From Aureimonas sp. AU4 (GTDB lineage: Bacteria > Pseudomonadota > Alphaproteobacteria > Rhizobiales > Rhizobiaceae), in assembly GCF_001463765.1 (NCBI RefSeq), contig NZ_BBWK01000034.1, positions 1 through 64,000 on the forward strand: a DNA stretch of 64,000 nt, given 5' to 3'. This document shows positions 18,323 to 25,694 of this stretch, in pieces. The position numbers and the translations under genes were made by a program. The notes below the pieces were generated by a model, which saw only the letters and a list, made by a program, of their open reading frames with translations, did not search any database and was not told the origin of the DNA. Every line of letters starts with the position of its first letter. The stretch's first letter is position 1.

Positions 18323-18491
18323 CGTTCGAGGCCGCGTTCAGGTTAACGAACGATAAAGGCTTCGTCCGATCGATCGGCCGGCCGGATGCGGGTTATAGGC
18401 TGCAACGGCACACTCGTTCCCGGCTATTCCATCACGCCGCTCCGGGGTGACTTGCGCGCCGTCACCGTCGATCGCGGGAGTCATTGCGCGC

Positions 18492-19595
18492 ATGCCGGAA
18501 CAGCCCATCCACTACCGGATCTTCGACTGCTGGCGCTTCGCCGCGGCGCTGCTCGTGATGGCCTATCACTACCTGTTCTTCGCGCCCGGCACGGACGCCC
18601 CGGCGGCGACGGACTTCCTGCACCGCCTCCTGCCGCTCCTCGACATGTTCTTCATGATCTCGGGCTTCCTGATCATGACGCTCTATGCCGGCCGGATGAA
18701 CACGGTCGGCGACTACGGCCGCTTCCTGCGCCGGCGGCTGGCGCGCCTTTATCCGCTTCACGTCCTGACGCTCCTGTTCTTCGCGGCCGTCGCGGCGGCC
18801 GGCGCGGGCGGCATCCTGTCCCTGCACGACCCGCAGCGCTGGACCTTCCGCGACGTGCCGCTCCATCTTCTGGCGATCCACGCTTGGGGCACGACCGACC
18901 ACCTGTCCTTCAACTACCCGTCCTGGTCGGTCAGCGCCGAGATCTTCTGCTACCTGCTCTTCCCGGTCGTGGTCGTGGTCGCCCGGCTCGGCGGGACGCG
19001 CGCACTCATCGCTCTTTTGCTCGCCTGGGTCGCGCTTCTGGAAGTCCTGTCGCGGGCGGGCGTCTTTCCGAGCGGCCACTGGACGAATGCTGACACGCTC
19101 GGCGCCTATCGCGCCTTTGCCGATTTCACGGCGGGAGCCGTCGCCGCCTGCCTCGTGGCGCGGCGGGCCTTCCCCGTGCGCTCCCACCTGCCCGGCCTTC
19201 TGTCGCTGGCCCTCGCGCTCGCGATGATGATCGCGCAAGGGCCAGTCTATCCGATCCTCGCCCTCCTCTTTCTCGCGATCCTGCTGGTCGGACTGTCCGA
19301 GACCGCCCGCCCCCGGTCCACCGCCGTCCTCGCCCCGCTAATGGTTCTGACGCGTGTGTCCTTCGGCATCTACATCCTGCATTCGATCCCGGAGATCGTG
19401 TTCCTTTCGTTCGGCTGGCGGCGCGTTCTGGAGCCGGCGGGCTCGGTCGGCTTCTACACGTGGCTTCTTGTTCCAATGCTGGCGACGATCGGCCTGGCGC
19501 TCCTGTCCCATCGCTTCGTCGAGGGGCGTCTCGGCCGGCTTCTGTCGGGCGGCCGCAAGCCCGCCTCGCCCGACCTGAGACTGGCGGGAGCCTGA
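18492..19595 (+). CDS. Acyltransferase 3 family membrane protein, between dnaK and dnaJ
   Basis: A 367-residue polytopic membrane protein with about ten hydrophobic segments. IFDCWRFAAALLVMAYHYLFF carries the conserved His of the AT3 family, DMFFMISGFLIM the FFxxSGFL motif, and RFLRRRLARLYPLH the RRxxRxxP segment. These enzymes move acyl groups onto extracellular sugars such as exopolysaccharide or lipopolysaccharide. I start at ATG 18492 (MPEQPIHYR). The gene sits on the same strand between dnaK and dnaJ, an uncommon position since these are usually neighbours. The acceptor is unknown. Confidence 0.9.
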   Translation: MPEQPIHYRIFDCWRFAAALLVMAYHYLFFAPGTDAPAATDFLHRLLPLLDMFFMISGFLIMTLYAGRMNTVGDYGRFLRRRLARLYPLHVLTLLFFAAVAAAGAGGILSLHDPQRWTFRDVPLHLLAIHAWGTTDHLSFNYPSWSVSAEIFCYLLFPVVVVVARLGGTRALIALLLAWVALLEVLSRAGVFPSGHWTNADTLGAYRAFADFTAGAVAACLVARRAFPVRSHLPGLLSLALALAMMIAQGPVYPILALLFLAILLVGLSETARPRSTAVLAPLMVLTRVSFGIYILHSIPEIVFLSFGWRRVLEPAGSVGFYTWLLVPMLATIGLALLSHRFVEGRLGRLLSGGRKPASPDLRLAGA

Positions 19596-19776
19596 CCTCG
19601 GAGCCTCCCCGGCCCGCCATCCCGCCCTTTCCCCGGGTGCCCGCCTATGGTAACGGCCGCGCGCAGCCCTTACATGCGCGAAAAGCGCGCCGACGGCCGC
19701 CCTCCGGGGGCGGCACGAGGCCACGCGGCCGTTCTCTCGGTCGCGCCCTTGTTCCAGATGCGAGAACGGTGAAGCA

Positions 19777-20931
19777 GTGTCCGTGAAGGTCGATTACTAC
19801 GAGACGCTCGGCGTCGCGAAGACGTGCGACGACAAGACCCTCAAGGCGGCGTTTCGCAAGCTCGCCATGCAGTTCCACCCGGACAAGAACCCCGGCGACT
19901 CCGCCGCCGAGCACCGCTTCAAGGAGATCGGCGAGGCCTACGAGGTGCTCAAGGATCCGCAGAAGCGCGCGGCCTACGACCGCTTCGGCCATGCCGCCTT
20001 CCAGAACGGCGGGGGCGCGGGCGGGTTCCGGGGCGACTTCTCCTCGTCCATGGCCGACATCTTCGACGACATCTTCGGCGAGATGATGGGCGGGCGCGGC
20101 GGCCAGGGCCGGCGCGGCGCCGGCGGCCAGCAGAGCGGGCGCGAGCGCGGCTCCGACCTTCGCTACAACATGGAGATCGGCCTCGATGAGGCCTTCGCGG
20201 GCAAGACCGCCGAGATCTCGGTTCCCACCACCATCCAGTGCGACATCTGCCACGGCACCGGCGCCAAGGCCGGCACGGCGCCCAAGGCCTGCCCGACCTG
20301 CGGCGGCATCGGGCGCGTGCGCGCGGCACAGGGCTTCTTCTCGATCGAGCGCACCTGCCCGACCTGCCAAGGGCGCGGCGAGATCATCGCCGACCCCTGC
20401 GGCAAGTGCGGCGGCGACGGCCGGCTGCCCGAGGAGCGCAACCTCTCGGTCAACATTCCGGCCGGCATCGAGGACGGCACGCGCATTCGCCTCGCCGGCG
20501 AGGGCGAGGCGGGCCTGCGCGGCGGGCCGGCGGGCGACCTCTATATCTTCCTCTCGGTGCGCCCGCACGAGTTCTTCCAGCGCGACGGCGCCGATCTCTT
20601 CTGCAAGGTGCCGGTTTCGATGACCACGGCGGCGCTCGGTGGCACCTTCGAGGTGACGACGCTCGATGGCGCCAAGTCGCGCGTCAAGGTCCCCGAGGGC
20701 ACGCAGTCCGGCAAGCAGTTCCGCGTCAAGGGACGCGGCATGCCGGTGCTCCGCTCCAACCAGACGGGCGACCTCTTCATCCAGATCTCGATCGAGACGC
20801 CGCAGAACCTGTCGCGCCGGCAGCGCGAGCTTCTGGAGGAGTTCGAGGAAATCTCGTCCTCCGAGAACTCGCCGCAGTCGACCGGCTTCTTCTCGCGCAT
20901 GAAGGAGTTCTTCGAGGGCTTGAGCGAGTAG
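19777..20931 (+). CDS. dnaJ: Chaperone DnaJ (Hsp40)
   Basis: A 384-residue type I J-protein. The J domain (DYYETLGV, then HPDK at residues 34-37) stimulates DnaK ATPase. A Gly/Phe-rich linker ([11 protein letters not shown]) follows, then four zinc motifs, [24 protein letters not shown] and CGKCGGDG, and the C-terminal substrate-binding domains. The frame opens with GTG at 19777; a second GTG at 19783 would give [10 protein letters not shown] and is equally possible since neither has a strong ribosome site. A hairpin follows the stop. Confidence 0.98.
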   Translation: MSVKVDYYETLGVAKTCDDKTLKAAFRKLAMQFHPDKNPGDSAAEHRFKEIGEAYEVLKDPQKRAAYDRFGHAAFQNGGGAGGFRGDFSSSMADIFDDIFGEMMGGRGGQGRRGAGGQQSGRERGSDLRYNMEIGLDEAFAGKTAEISVPTTIQCDICHGTGAKAGTAPKACPTCGGIGRVRAAQGFFSIERTCPTCQGRGEIIADPCGKCGGDGRLPEERNLSVNIPAGIEDGTRIRLAGEGEAGLRGGPAGDLYIFLSVRPHEFFQRDGADLFCKVPVSMTTAALGGTFEVTTLDGAKSRVKVPEGTQSGKQFRVKGRGMPVLRSNQTGDLFIQISIETPQNLSRRQRELLEEFEEISSSENSPQSTGFFSRMKEFFEGLSE

Positions 20932-20940
20932 CGAAAATGT

Positions 20941-20971
20941 TCTCGGAGCGACGCCTTTTGTCGCTCCGAGA
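20941..20971 (+). terminator. Hairpin after dnaJ, terminator-like
   Basis: A perfect 12-bp stem, TCTCGGAGCGAC (20941-20952) with GTCGCTCCGAGA (20960-20971), loops out GCCTTTT. There is no T run after it, so it may attenuate or protect the dnaJ mRNA rather than fully terminate. Confidence 0.6.
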
Positions 20972-21016
20972 CACGTGCCATGATGCGCTGCGGCAACCCC
21001 AGATGGAGCAGCGCCG

Positions 21017-21643
21017 ATGTCCAACCTTCGCCCCGACACCCCGGCCGGACGCGAGGAGCGGCGTGCGCGCCGCGCCGACCTCGCCCGCTTCTTCGGCACC
21101 TGGATCCGCAAGCCGCTCTCGCTCGGCGCGGTCGCGCCCTCGTCGGCGACCTACTGCGCGACCATGGCGGCCGCCGCCTCCACCCATCTCGACGGACCCA
21201 TCCTGGAACTCGGACCGGGTCTGGGCGTCGTGACCCGCGCGCTTCTGGCCAAGGGCGTCGATCCCGGCCGGATCACCGCGATCGAGTACGACGCGGACTT
21301 CGCCCGGACGCTCCGCGAGCGCTTCCCCCGCGTGGACGTCGTCCAGGGCGACGGCTTCGATCTCGACGCCACGCTCGGCGACGGCGGCGCGACACGCTTC
21401 GCCGCGATCCTGATGGCGATCCCCGTCGTCTCGAAGCCCCAGGCCGAAAGGCAGGCGCTCTTCCGCCGCTATCTCGACCGGCTCGCCCCCGGCGGCAACA
21501 TCACGCAGCTCTCCTATCTCGTGACGCCTCCGGTGAAGCCGGTCGAGGGCGTCTTCGAGGTCTCCTCGACACCCATCGTCTGGGACAACATCCCGCCGGC
21601 CCGGGTCTGGATCTACCGCAAGACCCCCGTGCGTCCCCATTGA
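21017..21643 (+). CDS. pmtA: Phospholipid N-methyltransferase (PmtA-like)
   Basis: A 208-residue SAM-dependent methyltransferase without a signal peptide. ILELGPGLGVVTRALLAKG is motif I (SAM binding), AIEYDADFARTL the acidic loop, and VVQGDGFDL motif II. Length, the N-terminal RFFGTWIRKPLSLGAVAPSS and the C-terminal IPPARVWIYRK fit the rhizobial/Rhodobacter PmtA type, which converts phosphatidylethanolamine to phosphatidylcholine. From memory, rhizobia also place a pmt gene near dnaJ. The related RNA-methyltransferase-like family members are an alternative reading. The stop overlaps the next gene. Confidence 0.78.
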   Translation: MSNLRPDTPAGREERRARRADLARFFGTWIRKPLSLGAVAPSSATYCATMAAAASTHLDGPILELGPGLGVVTRALLAKGVDPGRITAIEYDADFARTLRERFPRVDVVQGDGFDLDATLGDGGATRFAAILMAIPVVSKPQAERQALFRRYLDRLAPGGNITQLSYLVTPPVKPVEGVFEVSSTPIVWDNIPPARVWIYRKTPVRPH

Positions 21644-22182
21644 GCCCCCGCATCCTGATCATGGCGGCCTCGGCACGCTCCGGGTCGCCCGAGACGCAGC
21701 TTGCGGGCGAGGCGATGCGGCGCCTTGCGGTCACCGACGCCGTGCTCGCGCAGGTCCACGCCGCCGACTATCCCCTGCCCGTCTTCGACGGGCTGGAAGG
21801 CGACGAGGCGGCACCGCAGAACGCACGGCTCCTCGCCGGACGCCTCACGCTGCAGGATGGCCTGGTTCTCGTCACGCCTGCGCGCTGCGCGGGCGCGCCG
21901 GCCCTTCTCGTCAACCAGCTGGAATGGATCGCGGCAAGCGGCGGCGAGGCGGCCTTCCGGCGGCTCGTGGTGGCGCTGGCGGTGGTCGGAGATCCGGGGG
22001 ACGCCGCCCTATGCGCGCAGGAGCTCCGCACGCGCCTTGCGCGTCTGGGCGCGAGCGTCGTCACGCCGACCTTTCCCGTCGCAGCCGAGGACACGACGCT
22101 CGACCGCGAGGCGGACGGGGCACTCGACGGCTGGCTTGATGCGTTTCTCGATCACGCCCGGGCCCTTGGTCGCCACGGCTAA
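21640..22182 (+). CDS. NADPH-dependent FMN reductase-like (flavodoxin fold) protein
   Basis: The frame begins with TTG at 21640, overlapping the pmtA TGA (TTGA), and gives 180 residues. SPRILIMAASARSGSPETQLA is the first strand and phosphate loop of the NADPH-dependent FMN reductase family, so the upstream TTG is preferred over ATG 21661, which would remove this strand. PLPVFDGLEGDEA and DGLVLVTPA also fit. The central PEYN-like FMN-contact motif is altered to PARCAGAPALLVNQLEW, so flavin binding is not certain. It is translationally coupled to pmtA. Confidence 0.68.
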   Translation: MSPRILIMAASARSGSPETQLAGEAMRRLAVTDAVLAQVHAADYPLPVFDGLEGDEAAPQNARLLAGRLTLQDGLVLVTPARCAGAPALLVNQLEWIAASGGEAAFRRLVVALAVVGDPGDAALCAQELRTRLARLGASVVTPTFPVAAEDTTLDREADGALDGWLDAFLDHARALGRHG

Positions 22183-22245
22183 AAGGAGGGAGCCGGGAAC
22201 CCGCTGCGGTCCGCCTCATTTCGCGGGAGCGAAGAGCCGTTTCTC

Positions 22246-22869
22246 GTGTCTGGAGTGACCAACGTGCCGACCCCTCTGCCGACGCCCACCGACCCGGCGC
22301 CCCCGACGGCCTCGATGGTCGAACAGAAGATCCGCCGCCACCTCGGCGACCATTGGAAGAGCTATGCCTTCCAGGGCGGCCTGATGGCGCTGGCCGGCGT
22401 CCTCGCGCTTCTGGCGCCGCTCGTCGCGACGCTGGCCTCCGCGATCTTCTTCGGCTGGCTGCTGCTCGTTCTCGGCGTCGTCGGCATCGTGTCGAGCCTG
22501 CGCATGCGAGGCTCCAGCGGCTTCTGGTCGGGCCTTCTCGTCTCGGTTCTGGCGCTGGTGCTGGGCGTCATGATCCTGTTCGACCCGTTTGCGGGCGCGG
22601 TGACGCTGACGACGCTTCTGTCGATCTACTTCCTCCTGTCGGGCCTGAGCATGCTCTCACTCGCCAACGCCTTCCGTCCATCCACCGCACGCTTCTGGCT
22701 GCCGGCGCTGGCGGGCGTCCTCAACATCGCGCTGGCGGTGCTGCTCGTTCTCGGCCTGCCGGGCACCGCGCTCTGGGCGAGCGGCGTCTTCCTCGGCATC
22801 TCGCTCCTGTCGTCCGGCCTGGGGCTCCTCTTCGCAGCCCTCGACGCCCGGGGCGCGCGTCGCGCCTGA
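22246..22869 (+). CDS. HdeD/DUF308-family membrane protein
   Basis: A 207-residue inner-membrane protein starting with GTG at 22246. After a short Pro-rich cytoplasmic N-terminus there are six hydrophobic helices arranged in pairs (for example GLMALAGVLALLAPLVATL and VLALVLGVMILFDPFAGAV). The ALLAPLVA and ILFDPFAG pieces are typical of the DUF308 repeats in HdeD, a protein linked to acid resistance in E. coli. Its role here is unknown. The next gene runs convergently, 3 bp away. Confidence 0.8.
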   Translation: MSGVTNVPTPLPTPTDPAPPTASMVEQKIRRHLGDHWKSYAFQGGLMALAGVLALLAPLVATLASAIFFGWLLLVLGVVGIVSSLRMRGSSGFWSGLLVSVLALVLGVMILFDPFAGAVTLTTLLSIYFLLSGLSMLSLANAFRPSTARFWLPALAGVLNIALAVLLVLGLPGTALWASGVFLGISLLSSGLGLLFAALDARGARRA

Positions 22870-22872
22870 GCC

Positions 22873-23637
22873 TCAGACGTGCTGGCCGCCGTTGATGTGG
22901 ATCTCGGCGCCGTTCACGTAGGAAGCCTGGCCCGAGCACAGGAAGAAGATGATGTCGGCGACCTCGGACGTCTTGCCGAGTCGCCGCATCGGAATGCCTT
23001 CCACGATCTTCTCGGTGCCCGGTGACAGGATCGCGGTGTCGATCTCGCCCGGCGCGATGGCGTTGACGCGAATGCCGTCCGGCCCAAAATCGGCCGCCAT
23101 CTCGCGCGTCAGCGAGGCGAGCGCCGCCTTGGACGTGGCGTAGGCCGTGCCCGCGAAGGGATGGACACGGCTGCCGACGATCGAGGTGACGTTGACGATT
23201 GCCCCGTTGGCCGCCGCGAGCTCGGCATGAAGGCCGCGCGCCAGCATGATCGGCGCGAAGAAGTTCACCTGGAAGACATCGCGCCAGACATGCATCGGCG
23301 TGCGGATCGAATCCATCCGCGCGCCCTTCTCGGCCTTCGGGCTGATCGCGGCATTGTTGACGAGGGCATGGAGCCGCCCGCCCTCGGCCGCGACGCGTTG
23401 GCGGATTTCCGACACGGCGAAGCCCACGTCCTCGGGGTCCGACAGGTCGACGCGGATATGGTCTTCAGGCCCGGCCGGCCACGGGCAGTCGATCGAGAAG
23501 TCCTGGCGCGAGCAGGTGATGACGCGCCACCCTTCGCGCGAGAACCGCTTCACGGTGGCGTGGCCGATGCCGCGCGAGGCACCGGTCAGGACCAGGATCC
23601 GGCGACCCTCGGAGGAATTGGCGGCGTCGGCGGACAT
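22873..23637 (-). CDS. Short-chain dehydrogenase/reductase
   Basis: A 254-residue classical SDR. LVLTGASRGIGHATV is the Rossmann dinucleotide loop, ALVNNAAIS the NNAG-like motif, VNVTSIVG holds the catalytic Ser, and GTAYATSKAAL carries the YxxxK pair. The C-terminal MRRLGKTSEVADIIFFLCSGQASYVNGAEIHINGGQ, split here by motif, is the usual end of the FabG-like branch. I start at ATG 23637. A CPWPAGPEDH insert follows the second strand. The substrate is unknown; no biosynthetic cluster surrounds it. Confidence 0.93.
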   Translation of the reverse strand: MSADAANSSEGRRILVLTGASRGIGHATVKRFSREGWRVITCSRQDFSIDCPWPAGPEDHIRVDLSDPEDVGFAVSEIRQRVAAEGGRLHALVNNAAISPKAEKGARMDSIRTPMHVWRDVFQVNFFAPIMLARGLHAELAAANGAIVNVTSIVGSRVHPFAGTAYATSKAALASLTREMAADFGPDGIRVNAIAPGEIDTAILSPGTEKIVEGIPMRRLGKTSEVADIIFFLCSGQASYVNGAEIHINGGQHV

Positions 23638-23791
23638 CGGAGCTTCCCTGCTGGCGGCGACGACGGCGGGCGTCCGATCGGTGAAGCCCGGCGCCGTTGA
23701 TTTTCCGCGTCTGCGCTCCTCTTTAACCGAAGGTCGCCGGCAGCGGCATCCCCCTCGCCGCGTAACTTGAGTTCCGGACCCGACAATCGTC

Positions 23792-24982
23792 ATGACCCTT
23801 CTTCGCGCCGCGCCGGTCGTCCTCGCCCTTCTCCTGGCGCCGGGCGGCGCTGCGGCACGCGCCGACGACTGGGCGGCGGTCGAGAGCGCCGCGCGCGGGC
23901 AGCGCGTCGAGATGACCTTCGTCGGCGGCGAGGCCGCGCAAGCGCATCTGGCCTGGGCCGCCGGCGAGGTGGAGCGCCTCTACGGCGTGACGCTCGTTCC
24001 ACGGGCCGCCGCGTCGCTCGCGGAGGCCGCGCGCGGCGTCGAGGCGGATGGCGCGGCTGTGCCCGACCTCGTGGCGACCGGCGGCGAAAGCTTCCGCCGC
24101 CTCGACGAGGCGAAGCGCCTGTCCGAGCCCTTCGCGCGGCGGCTGCCGAACTGGCGCCTCGTCGACACGGCGAACCAGCCGGCCGCGCTGATGGACGCGA
24201 CGCGCCCGACCGGCGGGCGCGAGGTGCCGACCGGCGCGACGCGGCTCGTCTTCCTGGCCGACACCTCCCGCGAGGCCACGCCCGGCGACGCCCTGCCCTC
24301 GTCGCTGGAAGCGCTGCGCCTCCATGCGCAGGTCCATCCCGGGCGCATCCCCTTCCCTTCCCCGGAGGATCCGGCCGGACTGATGCTGATCGAGCAGGTT
24401 CTCTTCATGACGGCGGAGGAACCCTCGGTCCTGTGGCGTCCCGCAGCCGAGAGCGACGTGGCGGCGGTAACCGCGCCGCTCTGGGCCTGGCTCGACACGC
24501 TGCGCGCGGCGAGCTGGCGCGAGGGCGCCGAACAGCCGGACGCGGTGGCGCAGCTTGGGCTGTTGCGCGAGGGCGCGATCGACGTCGCGGTCGCGGCGGA
24601 TGCGGGCGCGGCGGCGGGTGCCGTCGCGCGGGGCGACCTGCCGGCCGATCGTGCCGCCTTCGCGCTGGAAGGCGGCACGATCGGCGGCGCCGCCTACCTC
24701 GCCATTCCCGCCGCAAGCGACGCCAAGGAGGGCGCGATGGTGGTCGCGAACTTCCTCCTGTCGCCCGAGGCGCAGCTGCGCAAGGCCGATCCCGCGATCT
24801 GGGGCGAGCCGACGATCCTCGCGCCGGACCGCCTCGCCCCGGCGCTGCGCGCAAGGCTCGCCGCCTTCGCGAAGGCGCCGGGCCAGCCGGCCGGGCCGGG
24901 TGTCAACCTCGTGATCCAACCGCTCCATCCGAGCTGGGCCGCCCCTTTGCGCGACGAGTGGCGGCGGCGCTACGGGGGCTGA
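23792..24982 (+). CDS. YnjB-like ABC-transporter solute-binding protein, orphan
   Basis: A 396-residue secreted protein with a signal peptide (MTLLRAAPVVLALLLAPGGAA, cleavage near ARA-DDW). Two-lobed binding-protein features include YGVTLVPR near the N-terminus, GGAAYLAIPAAS and MVVANFLLSPEAQLRKAD, the last being characteristic of the family-1-like solute-binding proteins that include YnjB. C-terminal NLVIQPLHPSWAAPLRDEWRRRYG fits the family end. No permease or ATPase gene adjoins it. The ligand is unknown; a thiamine- or sulfonate-like guess would be unsupported. Confidence 0.68.
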   Translation: MTLLRAAPVVLALLLAPGGAAARADDWAAVESAARGQRVEMTFVGGEAAQAHLAWAAGEVERLYGVTLVPRAAASLAEAARGVEADGAAVPDLVATGGESFRRLDEAKRLSEPFARRLPNWRLVDTANQPAALMDATRPTGGREVPTGATRLVFLADTSREATPGDALPSSLEALRLHAQVHPGRIPFPSPEDPAGLMLIEQVLFMTAEEPSVLWRPAAESDVAAVTAPLWAWLDTLRAASWREGAEQPDAVAQLGLLREGAIDVAVAADAGAAAGAVARGDLPADRAAFALEGGTIGGAAYLAIPAASDAKEGAMVVANFLLSPEAQLRKADPAIWGEPTILAPDRLAPALRARLAAFAKAPGQPAGPGVNLVIQPLHPSWAAPLRDEWRRRYGG

Positions 24983-24985
24983 GCG

Positions 24986-25651
24986 ATGCGTCTAGCCGCC
25001 GGCCTCCGCTCGCGTCCCCGCCTTCTGGCCGCGCTCGGCGTCGCGCTTCTGGTCACCCTGGTCCTGCCCGGCTCGCTGCGCTGGTCAACCGTCTCGCTGG
25101 TGGCCTGGGACAGTGCGGTCGCGGTCTATCTGGTTCTCGTCGCGCGCATGATGGCCAGGGCCGATGCCGGGTTGATCCGGCGGCAGGCGCGGGCGCAGGA
25201 CGAGGGGGCGGCCGCGATCCTCTTCCTGACGACGCTCGCCATCGCATTCTCCTTCGTCGCGATCGCCGCCGAACTCCATGGCGGGGGCGGACAGGCGGCC
25301 GGGGCCGGCGGCGACCCCTCGCCCTCGCCCCGCAGCCTTGCGCTCGCCGGCATCACGATCCTCCTATCCTGGACCGTCACGCAGGTCACCATGGCCCTGC
25401 ACTATGCCGGCCGCTACTACGGCGACGCGAAGGCGGAAGGGGGCCTCGACTTCCCCGGCGACGACCGCGACCCGGACTATGTCGACTTCCTCTACTTCGC
25501 CTTCACCATGGGCGCGGCCTGCCAGACCTCCGACGTCTCGGTGACCTCGCGGCCCATGCGCAAGCTCGTGCTCGTGCACACCGTGCTCGCTTTCCTGTTC
25601 AACACGACGATCCTGGCGCTGGCCGTCAACGTGGGCGCGAGCCTCGTCTGA
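24986..25651 (+). CDS. DUF1345 membrane protein
   Basis: A 221-residue inner-membrane protein with five or six helices. DPDYVDFLYFAFTMGAACQTSDVSVTS is the DUF1345 signature, followed by MRKLVLVHTVLAFLFNTTILALAVN. An acidic, Gly-rich loop (LHGGGGQAAGAGGDP) lies mid-protein. The start ATG 24986 is 3 bp after the YnjB-like stop, so the two are probably co-transcribed. No function is established for the family. Confidence 0.88.
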   Translation: MRLAAGLRSRPRLLAALGVALLVTLVLPGSLRWSTVSLVAWDSAVAVYLVLVARMMARADAGLIRRQARAQDEGAAAILFLTTLAIAFSFVAIAAELHGGGGQAAGAGGDPSPSPRSLALAGITILLSWTVTQVTMALHYAGRYYGDAKAEGGLDFPGDDRDPDYVDFLYFAFTMGAACQTSDVSVTSRPMRKLVLVHTVLAFLFNTTILALAVNVGASLV

Positions 25652-25694
25652 GGGCGGCTGGACAAGCGCCGACCTCGCCCCCACAACGCCGCCC

